From positions 1 to 64,000 of the forward strand of contig NZ_JAATEN010000015.1 in NCBI RefSeq assembly GCF_012034935.1: 64,000 nt of DNA, read 5' to 3'. The number at the start of each line of letters is the position of its first letter. Within the stretch, counting starts at the first letter, position 1. A program made the position numbers and the translations under genes. The notes below the pieces were generated by a model. It had not been told where the DNA came from. It searched no databases and saw only the letters and a list, made by a program, of their open reading frames with translations. Shown here in pieces: positions 34,270 to 43,436 of the stretch. Origin of the DNA: Streptomyces zingiberis. GTDB lineage: Bacteria > Actinomycetota > Actinomycetes > Streptomycetales > Streptomycetaceae.

Positions 34270-34890
34270 TCAGCCGTCCGCGGTCCGCCGCTCCGCGGAC
34301 ACGGTGTGCTTGGCCGCGACGGCCTTGGCGGTGGCCGAGTCCGGGCCGGGGGCGGGTACGAAGACCGCCTCCCGGTAGTAGCGCAGCTCGGCGATGCTCT
34401 CCCGGATGTCCGCGAGCGCCCGGTGGTTGCCGCTCTTGTCCGGGCTGTTGAAGTAGGCCCGCGGGAACCAGCGGCGGGCCAGCTCCTTGATCGAGGAGAC
34501 GTCCACGATCCGGTAGTGCAGATAGCTCTCCAGGTCGGGCATGTCCCGGGAGAGGAAGCCCCGGTCGGTGCCGACGGAGTTGCCGCACAGCGGGGCCCGG
34601 CCGCGCTCCGGCACGTGCTCGCGGACGTAGGCGAGCACCTGGCGCTGCGCCTCCTCCAGCGTCGTGCCGCCGTCGAGTTCCGCGAGGAGGCCGGAGGCGG
34701 TGTGCATCTCGCGCACCACCTCCGGCATCGTTGTCAGCGCCTCGGCGGGCGGGCGCACGACGATGTCCACCCCGTCACCCAGCACGTTCAGCTCCGAGTC
34801 GGTGACCAGGGCGGCCACCTCGATCAGCGCGTCGTGCTCCAGCGAGAGGCCGGTCATCTCGCAGTCGATCCACACCATCCGGTCGTTCAT
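34270..34890 (-). CDS. orn: Oligoribonuclease
   Basis: A 206-residue DEDD exonuclease. The first motif WIDCEMTGL carries D9 and E11, followed by SLEHDALIEVAALVTD. The middle region has FLSRDMPDLESYLHYR and the last motif NHRALADIRESI. Orn degrades 2-5 nt RNAs and also pGpG from cyclic-di-GMP breakdown, which links it to the GGDEF-EAL protein in this window. It begins 5 bp after the adpA stop, so it is in the adpA operon, as in other streptomycetes. Loss of ornA slows growth and development in S. coelicolor and S. griseus. Confidence 0.95.
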   Translation of the reverse strand: MNDRMVWIDCEMTGLSLEHDALIEVAALVTDSELNVLGDGVDIVVRPPAEALTTMPEVVREMHTASGLLAELDGGTTLEEAQRQVLAYVREHVPERGRAPLCGNSVGTDRGFLSRDMPDLESYLHYRIVDVSSIKELARRWFPRAYFNSPDKSGNHRALADIRESIAELRYYREAVFVPAPGPDSATAKAVAAKHTVSAERRTADG

Positions 34891-34895
34891 GGCCC

Positions 34896-36176
34896 TCACC
34901 CTACGGGCCGGTCGCGCTGACCGGGCACGGTGGACCTGCTCACCGCCCTTCCGCCGTGCTCCACGAACCGTCCGGCGTACGCCTCCTGCTCCGGCGGGGA
35001 GGATTCCGCCACCGGCGCGGGGTGGGGCGCGCCGTGCTGGACGGCGGCCGCGCGCCGCAGCGCCGCCAGCGAGGCGGCCCCTTCCGGCCCGGCGCCCTCG
35101 GGGCCCGCCGGACGGTCGTGCCGGTCGAGGCGGTCGGGACGCTCCGGGCGCTCGCCGCCCTGCGGCCGCCGGGCCCGGTAGGCCGCCCGGTACGCCGCGG
35201 GGGAGGAGCCGAGCTGCCGCCGGAAGTGGCCGCGGAGCGCGACCGGCGACCGGAAGCCGCAGCGGCCGGCGACCTCGTCCACGGAGTAGTCGGAGGTCTC
35301 CAGCAGCCGCTGGGCCTGGAGCACCCGCTGGGTGATCAGCCACTGCAACGGCGCGCTGCCGGTGAGCGACCGGAAGCGGCGGTCGAAGGTGCGCCGGCTC
35401 ATGTAGGCGCGGGCCGCCAGGGTCTCCACGTCGAACTGCTCGTGGAGGTGTTCCAGCGCCCAGGCGACGACCTCGGCGAGCGGATCCGAGCCGATCTCCT
35501 CCGGCAGCGACCGGTCCAGGTAGCGCTCCTGGCCGCCGGTGCGCCGGGGCGGTACCACCAGACGGCGGGCGAGCGCCCCGGCGGCCTCGGCGCCGTGGTC
35601 CGTCCGCACGATGTGCAGGCAGAGGTCGATGCCGGCGGCCGTCCCGGCGGAGGTCAGCACGTCCCCGTCGTCGACGAAGAGTTCCCGGGGGTCCACGTGG
35701 ACCGACGGGTAGCGCTTCGCGAGCGTCGGGGCGTACATCCAGTGGGTCGTGGCGGGCCGGCCGTCGAGCAGGCCGGCCGCGGCGAGCACGAAGGCGCCCG
35801 TGCACAGCCCGACGATGCGGGCGCCCTCCTCATGGGCTCTGCGCAGCCCCTGTAGTGCCTCCTGTGGTGGTGGCGACGTGATCGACCGCCAGGCCGGGAC
35901 CACGACGGTCCCGGCGCGGGCGAGTGCCTCCAGGCCGTACGGCGCGGTCAGTTCGAGACCCCCGGTGGTGCGGAGGGGAGCCTCTTCACCGGCGCACACC
36001 AGAAGCCGGTAGCGGGGAACACCGGCGTCCTGGCGGTCGATACCGAATACGGAAAGCGGGATGGAGCTCTCGAATATGGGGCCGCCGCTGAAGAGCAGCA
36101 CTGCGACGATCTCCCGGCGGCGGCGGCCGGAGAGCTTCCGGGCGGCCTCCGGTACGGTCGTGGAGTCCTGGCTCAT
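34896..36176 (-). CDS. adpA: AdpA, global developmental regulator (AraC family)
   Basis: A 426-residue protein. The N-terminal ThiJ/GATase1-like domain (IVAVLLFSGGPIFESSIPLS through VGLCTGAFVLAAAGLLDGRP) is joined to a two-HTH AraC domain (DVETLAARAYMSRRTFDRRF and SVDEVAGRCGFRSPVALRGH). Both are nearly identical to AdpA of other streptomycetes. AdpA activates morphological development, secreted proteases and antibiotic genes. The C-terminal 90 residues are low-complexity. The gene contains no TTA codon: the trinucleotide TAA does not occur on the plus strand anywhere in the gene, and the Leu in RRLVVPPRR is CTG. This differs from the usual bldA-dependent adpA. Confidence 0.96.
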   Translation of the reverse strand: MSQDSTTVPEAARKLSGRRRREIVAVLLFSGGPIFESSIPLSVFGIDRQDAGVPRYRLLVCAGEEAPLRTTGGLELTAPYGLEALARAGTVVVPAWRSITSPPPQEALQGLRRAHEEGARIVGLCTGAFVLAAAGLLDGRPATTHWMYAPTLAKRYPSVHVDPRELFVDDGDVLTSAGTAAGIDLCLHIVRTDHGAEAAGALARRLVVPPRRTGGQERYLDRSLPEEIGSDPLAEVVAWALEHLHEQFDVETLAARAYMSRRTFDRRFRSLTGSAPLQWLITQRVLQAQRLLETSDYSVDEVAGRCGFRSPVALRGHFRRQLGSSPAAYRAAYRARRPQGGERPERPDRLDRHDRPAGPEGAGPEGAASLAALRRAAAVQHGAPHPAPVAESSPPEQEAYAGRFVEHGGRAVSRSTVPGQRDRPVG

Positions 36177-37088
36177 GGCACTAAGCCCCCCTTGGTGGTC
36201 GCAGCTCCTCGATAGTGTCGAACCTGCACGTTTCCCCTCGGTCCTGCACGAGTCCCCCGCCGTGAATGGCCAAGATCGAATCTACTGTGTCCGATGTGGT
36301 CGGCGAGACAAGTTCACCACCCACCGCTAAGTCGACATGGCAACTTGGCGTAAAGCATTCGATCACGAAGCGTCGCACTCGACGGCGTCGCTGGGAAGTG
36401 GGCCCCGTGGCCAACAAGCCGCCGCCGTAGGGAGTGCGGGCCGGCTCCGGTCCTTTCTTCGCAGGTGGGAAGGGGGGCGGGGGCGCTGTTCGGCAACGGG
36501 TGTACGGGGGCGCGAAGTTGGCTGAAAAGGAGTGTGACCACCAGTTCGGGTCAGGTGGGTGTACGGACTAAGCTGCGCGCGCGTGTGTGCGCCGCCCGTG
36601 CGCCCCCTGCATGCGGGTGACGGGCGGGTGACGGTGCGGGGCGCCGAGCCTGCGGGAGGGTCCTTCCGGGGCCCGCCGCCACGCCGTCCCCGGGTCACTC
36701 CCGCAGCCCTCCCGTGAGCCTTCCCGTGAGCCGTTCCGGGCGCGGTGGCGTGGGCCCGCGCCGCGCCGCCGGACGAGGTGGGGCGGCCTGCCGCCGCTCG
36801 CGCTCCCCGCGCGGGGCCCTTCCCCCGCCGGTGCCCCGCAAGCCCCCTTCCGCGCGGGCTCCCCACGGCTCTGCGCCGGTTCTGCCTCCGCGCGCGCCCG
36901 GCTCGCGCGGCGACCGCCGTCCCGGTCGTCCCTCCGCCCGCCGGATGTCCGCCACACCGGGTGGCCGGAAGGCATTGCGCTCCGGGCCCTCCTCCGGCAT
37001 GCTCCCGGGACAGCCGCACCAGCGGCCGCGCCGGTGGGGGCTTCCGAGCCGCCGGGCGGCGGAGCCTGGGCAGGCGCGCGAAGTCGCC
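36177..37088. promoter_or_regulatory. adpA upstream region, about 0.9 kb without a gene
   Basis: Divergent spacer between adpA and the universal stress gene. The 300 bp next to adpA are AT-richer and should contain its promoter and long leader. TGGCAACTTGGC at 36338-36349 has two TGGC units that resemble AdpA sites only partly. From 36590 the sequence is very GC-rich with no supported gene. Confidence 0.5.
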
Positions 37089-37125
37089 GTACCCTTGGGG
37101 GTACGGGCTTGGGAAGATGATTCCC
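37089..37125 (+). promoter_or_regulatory. Two inverted repeats upstream of the stress-protein gene
   Basis: GTACCCTTGGGGGTAC (37089-37104) has 6-bp arms, and GGGAAGATGATTCCC (37111-37125) has 5-bp arms. Both lie 77-113 bp before the usp start and are candidate operators. Confidence 0.5.
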
Positions 37126-37201
37126 GGACTATCCGCCCCTGCGACCGCTCGGCCGCCAACCGTCGTTCCCTCCCAAGAGGACTGTCTTCGCCGAGATTCC
37201 G

Positions 37202-37723
37202 ATGGCCGGTCACGAGATCCCAGAACCCGCCGACCGCAAGAGGGTCGCCGATCCCCTGGCGCACCCGGAGTCGGCGGAACAGACGCGCGTACTCCACGAC
37301 CCCGCCTTCCTCCACGGGGTCGTCGTCGGCTTCGACGGCTCCACCTCCAGCGAGCGCGCCCTCGCCTACGCCATCGGCATGGCCCGGCGCACCGGCAACG
37401 GTCTGATCATCGTCCATGTCGCCAACCGGCTCCCGGCCACTGTCTGGGCCGGCTGCGAGCCCCCCGTCTTCGTCGACGTCCCCGATCACCGCACCGAGGT
37501 GCTGGGTCTGGAGCTGGCCTGCGCCGACCATCTCACCGGGATCCCGTGGATCCTGGTCGAGCGGGGCGGGGACATCTGCCACGAACTGGAGGAGGTCGGC
37601 CAGGAGTACGCCGCCGACGCCATCGTCGTGGGCACCACGCACGGGCTGGCGGGGCGCCTCTTCGGGTCGGTCGCCGGACGGCTCGCCCGCCGGGCCCGCC
37701 GCCCGGTCGTCACCGTGCCCTGA
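37202..37723 (+). CDS. Universal stress protein (UspA family)
   Basis: A 173-residue single-domain Usp. HGVVVGFDGSTSSERALAYA opens the domain and the ATP-binding signature GTTHGLAGRLFGSVAGRLAR is followed by RRPVVTVP at the end. The G-2x-G-9x-G(S/T) pattern suggests nucleotide binding. The N-terminal 38 residues are an extra charged stretch. It is monocistronic, with two palindromes upstream. Its target is unknown; Usp proteins act in stress and dormancy responses. Confidence 0.88.
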   Translation: MAGHEIPEPADRKRVADPLAHPESAEQTRVLHDPAFLHGVVVGFDGSTSSERALAYAIGMARRTGNGLIIVHVANRLPATVWAGCEPPVFVDVPDHRTEVLGLELACADHLTGIPWILVERGGDICHELEEVGQEYAADAIVVGTTHGLAGRLFGSVAGRLARRARRPVVTVP

Positions 37724-38040
37724 CGGACCGCCGGCCGGCCCCGGCGGACGCCGCCGCCCGGTCCGCCCATGCCCTGATGGTCACCCCCGGGGCCATGACG
37801 TCACCTCTGGTGGCTTCGCGCCGTTCCCGGTCGTTCGTCACGCAGGCCGGGCGGGGTCCGCACGCCGATCCGCCGTTTGAAACGCCCCCGTGCCTCCGTA
37901 CGCCCCCGGACGCTTCTTTCACGCCTCGCCGGAAACCGGTCCGGCGGCCGGTTTCCGCCCTCCGCCGCGCCCGCGCGGTCGCGCCGCGGTCCCGGGAGCC
38001 CCACGGGAGTGGCACGCCGCCACGATGAGAACGGTGGGTT
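37724..38040. other. Intergenic, no gene seen
   Basis: Spacer after the usp gene. GC-rich, with no clear terminator hairpin or repeat. Confidence 0.5.
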
Positions 38041-38352
38041 TCAACTCGTGCGGGCGCGATCGTCGCGGATCCCGCCACGCAGACTCGCGGCGCGGGCCGA
38101 TACGCCATCATCCTGTCCCCCGCTACATCGACGCACTTCGAACAGCTCCGCGCCGAGGGCCATAAGCCGCGCGACAAGGGCTTCACCCGTCCGATGGCTC
38201 AGCGGGCCGCCGGGCCGGCATGGGAGCACTTCGCAGATGCGGGTGAGGGCAGTGAATCGGATCGCCTTGGCGCGGCCGTTCTTGAGGGTGGACAGGTTGA
38301 CGGCACGTTCGTGCAGGGAAGGGGCGTTACGCTGCCGCGGTACGGAGTTCAT
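38041..38352 (-). pseudogene. Possible YozG-like HTH remnant
   Basis: A 103-residue minus-strand frame from ATG 38352. Its middle reads NLSTLKNGRAKAIRFTALTR then ICEVLPCRPG. This matches the recognition-helix half of small Cro/CI regulators of the YozG type (NLSxLKxGRxxAIRFxTLxxIC). The first HTH helices are missing or altered and the C-terminal half is unlike any HTH. It is divergent from the glycosyltransferase gene and may be a degraded regulator. Confidence 0.35.
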
Positions 38353-38380
38353 TTCGCGTTTTCCCTGAGAGTGAGTTCGA

Positions 38381-39250
38381 GTGGGTATGGCGCTGGGTGT
38401 CGCGATCCTCACCATGGGGACCCGCCCCATGGAACTGGCGGCGCTGCTGTCCTCCGTCCGTTCGCAGACCACGCCTGCGACACGCACGGTGGTCGTCGGC
38501 AACGGGTGCTCGCTCGCCGACCTGGGGTTGCCGCACTGGGTGGAGACGGTGGAACTCGCTGAGAACCTGGGGGTGACCGGCGGCCGGAACGTCGCCCTGG
38601 AGCATCTGCGGGACATGGATCTCGTCCTGGACCTGGACGACGACGGGCTGCTGGTCTCCGACACCGATTTCAAGCGGATCGTGGAGCTGTACGAGGCCGA
38701 CCCGCGACTGGGAATCGTCGGGTTCCGGATTGCGGACGAGACCGGGTTCACCCAGCGCCGCCACGTCCCGCGCCTGTGCTCCGGCAACCCGATGCGCGGG
38801 GGGCGGGTGACGGCGTTCCTGGGCGGAGCGCACGTGTTGTCGGGGAAGATGCTCGAGCAGGTCGGCCACTGGCCCGACGCCTTCTTCTTCTCACACGAGG
38901 AGACGGACATGGCCTGGCGGGCGATGGATGCGGGGTGGAAGATCCTCTACGCTCCGGACCTCCTTCTCCAGCACCCCCGCACCTCGCCCACCCGTCACGC
39001 CATCTACTACCGCACCAATGCCCGCAACCGGGTCTACCTGGCCCGCCGTCACCTCCCGGCGCCGCTCGTACCCGTTTACCTGGGTGTGTGGGTGGCACTG
39101 ACGGTGGCACGTACACGTGACGCGCCGGGGTTGCGCGCCTGGTTCGCGGGTTTCGCGGAGGGCTGGCGCACCGCCTGTGGACCGCGCCGTCCCCTGCGCT
39201 GGTCCACGGTGTGGGCCATGACCCGCCTTGGGCGGCCTCCAGTGCTCTGA
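38381..39250 (+). CDS. Family 2 glycosyltransferase
   Basis: A 289-residue GT2-type enzyme. LGVAILTMGTRPMELAALLS is the nucleotide-sugar-binding start, LVLDLDDDGLLVSDTDF carries the DxD motif, and FFFSHEETDMAWRAMDAGW is the catalytic ED-rich motif. The C-terminal region (HAIYYRTNARNRVYLARRHL) is typical. No TM anchor is certain, though VYLGVWVALTVA is hydrophobic. The start is GTG 38381 or ATG 38387. No other sugar-assembly genes flank it, so the acceptor is unknown. Confidence 0.85.
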   Translation: MGMALGVAILTMGTRPMELAALLSSVRSQTTPATRTVVVGNGCSLADLGLPHWVETVELAENLGVTGGRNVALEHLRDMDLVLDLDDDGLLVSDTDFKRIVELYEADPRLGIVGFRIADETGFTQRRHVPRLCSGNPMRGGRVTAFLGGAHVLSGKMLEQVGHWPDAFFFSHEETDMAWRAMDAGWKILYAPDLLLQHPRTSPTRHAIYYRTNARNRVYLARRHLPAPLVPVYLGVWVALTVARTRDAPGLRAWFAGFAEGWRTACGPRRPLRWSTVWAMTRLGRPPVL

Positions 39251-39794
39251 GCCTTCAGGCACTCCGGGCGCTGAGCCAGGACACGTGCCCTTCGGGGACG
39301 GTCGTCACGTACGGTGCCCCTCACCCCGGGCAGGTGCGCGCGCCGCGTGAGCGTGAGGCCGTTCCCACCCGTGTCCCCCCGGGTTGCCCGGTGCGTCCTT
39401 CATGGGCCGACGGCGCCCGGACCGCCGGTCCGGGATCCGCGCGGTCACGATGCGGTCCCGGTCACAAAATACTCGCGGGTGGGGGTGAAATCGCTGCTGC
39501 CAGCGGGTATTTGACAGACAGTGCCGCCGTTCGGACGTGACGGTCACCGGGCGGGCGGCAACCGGGCCGGCGCACAGGGCGGTGCCGGTCCCCGGGGGAG
39601 ACCGCCCCCCGCGCGTATGGTGGCACGCGCGGGGGCCGGCCCCCGCCGCCAGGCGCCGCCCGGGCCCGCCGTCACCGGCCAGGTGTTCGCCCCGGGCCAG
39701 GCCGCGGGAGCCCTGGGACGAGGCGCTTACGCCGGCTCCCGGTCCGATCCGTCCCCGCCGGGTGCGCGGCGGGTCGTCCACCGGCGCCGGAGGT
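39251..39794. other. Convergent spacer, no gene seen
   Basis: 544 bp between convergent genes. A TTGACA hexamer lies at 39511-39516 without a matching -10. No hairpin terminator is convincing. Confidence 0.45.
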
Positions 39795-41621
39795 CTACTC
39801 GACGGTCACGGACTTCGCCAGGTTGCGCGGCTTGTCGATGTCCCGGCCCAGCGCCAGCGCCGTGTGGTAGGCGAGCAGTTGCAGCGGGATGCCCAGCAGG
39901 ACGGGGTCGAGTTCCGGCTCGTTCGCCGGCACCACGATCGTGTCGTCCGCCTTCTCCTGCTCCACGTGCGCCACCGCCAGGATGCGGCCGCTGCGCGCCT
40001 TGATCTCCTCCAGCGTGGCCCGGTTCTTCTCCAGCAGGTCGTCGCCCGGGACGATGGCGACGGTCGGCACGGCGGGCTCGATCAGGGCCAGCGGGCCGTG
40101 CTTGAGCTCCGACGCCGGATAGGCCTCGGCGTGGATGTAGGAGACCTCCTTGAGCTTCAGCGAGGCCTCGCGCGCCACGGGGAAGCCGCGCACCCGGCCG
40201 ACGAACATCATGCTCTTCGCATCCGCGTACGCCGCGGCCAGCTTCGCGATCCGCTCCTCGCCGCGGAGGATCTCCTCGATCTGCCCGGGGAGGCGGCGCA
40301 GCCCGTCGATGATCCGGCGGCCGTCCGCGACCGACAGATCCCGGATCCGCCCCAGGTGGAGGGCGAGCAGGGCGAAGGCCACCGCCGTGTTGGTGAAGCA
40401 CTTGGTGGAGACGACGCAGACTTCCGGCCCGGCGTGGACGTAGACGCCGCCGTCCGTCTCCCGGGCGATCGCGCTGCCCACGACGTTGACGACGCCGAGG
40501 ACCCGGGCGCCCTTCCGCTTCAGCTCCTGCACGGCGGCGAGGGTGTCGTACGTCTCGCCGGACTGGCTGACGGCGATGTAGAGGGTGTCCGGGTCCACCA
40601 CGGGGTTGCGGTAGCGGAACTCGCTGGCGGGTTCGGCGTCCGCCGGGATGCGCGCCAGCTCCTCGATCATCTGCGCGCCGATCTGGCCGGCGTGGTACGC
40701 CGAGCCGCAGCCGAGGATCTTCACCCGGCGCACGGCGCGGGCCTCGCGCGCGTCCAGGTTGAGTCCGCCGAGGTGCACGGTGGCGAAGCGGTCGTCGATA
40801 CGGCCGCGCAGCACGCGGTCCACGGCGTCGGCCTGCTCGGAGATCTCCTTGTGCATATAGGTGTCGTGGCCGCCCATGTCGTAGGACTCCGCCTCCCACT
40901 CCACCGTGGTCGGGGCGGCGGCGGTGCGGCTGCCCTCGGTGGTGTAGGTGCGGTAGTCGTCCGCCGTGAGGGTGGCCATCTCGCCGTCGTCGAGAGTGAT
41001 CACCTGGCGGGTGTGGCTGACCAGCGCGGCCACGTCCGAGGAGACGAACATCTCCTTCTCCCCGATGCCGAGGACCACCGGGGAGCCGTTGCGGGCGACG
41101 ACGATCCGGTCGGGGAAGCCGGCGTGGAGCACGGCGATGCCGTAGGTGCCCTCGATGTGGCGGAGGGCGTGGCGGACCTTCTCCTCCAGGGTCTCCGCCT
41201 CGGCGCGGCCGATGAGGTGGGCCAGCACCTCGGTGTCGGTCTCGGAGGCGAAGACGACCCCGGCGGCGGTGAGCCGGGCGCGCAGCTCGGCGGCGTTGTC
41301 GATGATCCCGTTGTGGACGACGGCGACGCGGCCGGCGTCGTCCAGGTGCGGGTGGGCGTTCTCGTCGCTGGGCGCGCCATGGGTGGCCCAGCGGGTGTGG
41401 GCGATGCCGGCGGTCCCGGCGAACCGCGGCGGGAGCTTCGCCTCCAGGTCGCGCACCCGCCCCTTGGCCTTGGCGGTGCGCAGGCCGCCGGCCCGGCCGG
41501 TGCCGCTGCCGTGCAGGGCGATGCCCGCGGAGTCGTAACCGCGGTACTCCAGCCGCTGGAGCCCCTCCAGCAGCAGCGGGGCCACGTCACGTTTGCCGAT
41601 GTATCCCACGATTCCGCACAT
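39795..41621 (-). CDS. glmS: Glutamine-fructose-6-phosphate aminotransferase
   Basis: A 608-residue full-length GlmS. The glutaminase domain begins MCGIVGYIGKR with nucleophile Cys2 and has EYRGYDSAGIAL and HTRWATHGAPSDENAHPH. Two SIS domains follow (CGSAYHAGQIGAQMIEELA and ISQSGET-type AVSQSGETYDTLAAV), ending PRNLAKSVTVE. It makes glucosamine-6-phosphate for peptidoglycan and amino-sugar synthesis. Streptomyces often carry two copies; the one near adpA is known as glmS2 in S. coelicolor. A small hypothetical gene lies upstream on the same strand. Confidence 0.96.
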   Translation of the reverse strand: MCGIVGYIGKRDVAPLLLEGLQRLEYRGYDSAGIALHGSGTGRAGGLRTAKAKGRVRDLEAKLPPRFAGTAGIAHTRWATHGAPSDENAHPHLDDAGRVAVVHNGIIDNAAELRARLTAAGVVFASETDTEVLAHLIGRAEAETLEEKVRHALRHIEGTYGIAVLHAGFPDRIVVARNGSPVVLGIGEKEMFVSSDVAALVSHTRQVITLDDGEMATLTADDYRTYTTEGSRTAAAPTTVEWEAESYDMGGHDTYMHKEISEQADAVDRVLRGRIDDRFATVHLGGLNLDAREARAVRRVKILGCGSAYHAGQIGAQMIEELARIPADAEPASEFRYRNPVVDPDTLYIAVSQSGETYDTLAAVQELKRKGARVLGVVNVVGSAIARETDGGVYVHAGPEVCVVSTKCFTNTAVAFALLALHLGRIRDLSVADGRRIIDGLRRLPGQIEEILRGEERIAKLAAAYADAKSMMFVGRVRGFPVAREASLKLKEVSYIHAEAYPASELKHGPLALIEPAVPTVAIVPGDDLLEKNRATLEEIKARSGRILAVAHVEQEKADDTIVVPANEPELDPVLLGIPLQLLAYHTALALGRDIDKPRNLAKSVTVE

Positions 41622-41741
41622 ACTGGGTCCTCCGGTGTCCTCGGGTGTTCTCGGGTGCTCTCTCCCCGGGCGGCCGTGGCGGGCGGGCGGCCGCTGGGTG
41701 TCCGCCGGTTGGCGGGGCGCGCGGGGGCGCGGGACGCGCGC

Positions 41742-42056
41742 TCAGCCGTAGACGATGCGGCGGAGCTGCCGCAGCGTGAGGGTGGGCGGGGCCACCGCGC
41801 GGTGCGGCAACTCCGCCGCGATGCGCTCGAACACCGCGTCGTTCCCGAGTCCGCCGGACCGCAGTTCGCGGTGGCGGCGGCGGACGAACTCCTCGACGGG
41901 TTCGTCGAAGTACGCGAGGACGTCGAGGATCACCCGGACCGCCTCGCCGCGCCGCAGCGGCGTGGTGCGGACGAGGTGGTCCACGAGGTCGTGGTGGGAC
42001 GCGGGTTGTTCGAGCACAGAGCGATACTGCGGGCCGGGCTCTCCCTTGTGCAACAT
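41742..42056 (-). CDS. Conserved hypothetical protein upstream of glmS
   Basis: A 104-residue soluble, mostly helical protein (DLVDHLVRTTPLRRGEAVRV, EEFVRRRHRELRSGGLGNDA, LTLRQLRRIVYG). I chose ATG 42056 at MLHKGEPG; an in-frame ATG at 42089 would add 11 residues. No function is recognised. It lies 120 bp upstream of glmS on the same strand and may share transcription. Confidence 0.65.
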   Translation of the reverse strand: MLHKGEPGPQYRSVLEQPASHHDLVDHLVRTTPLRRGEAVRVILDVLAYFDEPVEEFVRRRHRELRSGGLGNDAVFERIAAELPHRAVAPPTLTLRQLRRIVYG

Positions 42057-42354
42057 TTCTGCCCGATATCGGGCAGGACGAGGCGTCAAGGGGGTGGGGG
42101 AGGGCGTCGAGGCGGTGGGGGCTGGGCCGGGCGGAGGCTGTGGTGCGGCGGTGCGGCGGTGCGGCCGGTTCGGGCAGGACGGCCTCGGGGGAGCGGGCGC
42201 GGGGGAGAGTGGGCCCCGCTGGTGGTGGTCAGGGCCGTGGGATCACGGGGACGGGACGCCCGGCCGGCGCGCGGGGCGGGGGCGTGTGGCCCGGCGGCGC
42301 GCGACCCCGCGTGCGGGGCGTGGCAGCCGGCCCGGCCCGGGCCGGCTGTGCCGC

Positions 42355-43374
42355 TCAGGCCGAGGCGCCGTGCGGTGCGGGGCTCTCGCCCTGCTGGTGG
42401 ACGGTGATGGCGATCTTGCCGTTGGGGCGCCGGTGGCCCTCGGCGGTGGTGCCGCTCTCCAGCAGCTGGTGCGCCTGGGCGATCTCGGACAGCGGGAACA
42501 CGGCACCGATCACGGGCTTGAGCCTGCCCTGCTCGACCAGGCGGCCGAGCGCTTCGAGCCCCGCCCGGCCGGGGCCGACGAAGAGGAAGTGGTAGGTCGC
42601 GTTCACGGCCCACGCGGCCAGCAGATTCTGCGGCTGCGGGATGTCCACGATCGACACCACACGGCCATGGTCGGCCAGGACCTCCGGGCTGCGGCTGAGG
42701 GTGTCCCCGCCGACGGTGTCCAGCACGACGTCCACCCCGCCGAGTGCGCGGACCTGCGGCACGTAATCACCGGCCGAGTGGTCGATCGCGGTGGAGGCTC
42801 CCAGCGCGCCGACGAACGCGTGGTGCTCCGCCCGTGCGGTGGTCACGACCTCGGCTCCCAGCGCGACGGCCACCTGGACGGCCGCGGAGCCGACCCCGCC
42901 GGCTCCTCCGTGCACCAGGACCCGCTCACCGGCCCGCAGTCCGGCGCGCTCGGCCAGCGCCTGCCACGCCGTCATGCCCACCAGGGTGAGACCGGCGGCT
43001 TCGACGTGTGACAGCTGCGCCGGCTTGCGTGCGACCAGGTCCTGGTCGATCACGTGGTACCCGGCGTAGGTGCCCTGCCCGGCGAAGATCGGTGCCAGGT
43101 ACCAGACCTCGTCACCCGGCCGGAAATCGTTCGCGCCGGGGCCGTTGCCGACGACCACACCGGACACGTCGTTGCCGATCACGGCGGGCAACGGCAGGTG
43201 GTCGCGGTAGTCGCCACGCCGGGTCTGGAGGTCGAGCGGGTTGACGGAGGTCGCCATCACCCGCACCAGCACCTGGCCGGGGCCGGGGGTGGGTACGGGC
43301 AGCTCCCGGAGGGTGAACGCGGTGTCCGGATCGCCGAAGCGGACGAGTTCGGCTGCGCGCATGGAAGTTGGCAT
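42355..43374 (-). CDS. NADPH:quinone oxidoreductase-like MDR protein
   Basis: A 339-residue zinc-independent medium-chain dehydrogenase/reductase. The N-terminal domain has FTLRELPVPTPGPGQVLVRV and IGNDVSGVVVGNGPG. The nucleotide site is GAGGVGSAAVQVAVALGA. It probably reduces quinones or other electrophiles with NADPH. I place the start at ATG 43374, where a promoter (TTGACA and CAAGAT, 18-bp spacing) ends only 6 bp upstream, so the mRNA would be leaderless. It is divergent from an ArsR-family gene that likely regulates it. Confidence 0.88.
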   Translation of the reverse strand: MPTSMRAAELVRFGDPDTAFTLRELPVPTPGPGQVLVRVMATSVNPLDLQTRRGDYRDHLPLPAVIGNDVSGVVVGNGPGANDFRPGDEVWYLAPIFAGQGTYAGYHVIDQDLVARKPAQLSHVEAAGLTLVGMTAWQALAERAGLRAGERVLVHGGAGGVGSAAVQVAVALGAEVVTTARAEHHAFVGALGASTAIDHSAGDYVPQVRALGGVDVVLDTVGGDTLSRSPEVLADHGRVVSIVDIPQPQNLLAAWAVNATYHFLFVGPGRAGLEALGRLVEQGRLKPVIGAVFPLSEIAQAHQLLESGTTAEGHRRPNGKIAITVHQQGESPAPHGASA

Positions 43375-43436
43375 GCGGCAATCTTGGATCGTCATATCGC
43401 GGATTGTCAATGTGTTACTGGGTTAGGATCGTCGCC
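43375..43436. promoter_or_regulatory. Compact divergent promoter/operator region
   Basis: This 62-bp spacer serves two genes. The minus strand has TTGACA (43410-43405) and CAAGAT (43386-43381) with an 18-bp spacer. The plus strand has TAGGAT (43424-43429), 7 bp before GTG 43437. CAATC and GATTG (43379-43383 and 43402-43406) form an inverted repeat, and GGATCGTC is repeated directly at 43387 and 43427. Confidence 0.65.

Noticed and set aside
36181..36417. Short minus-strand frame in the adpA upstream region
   Set aside because: It has no ribosome-binding site or family resemblance and lies in the expected adpA leader.
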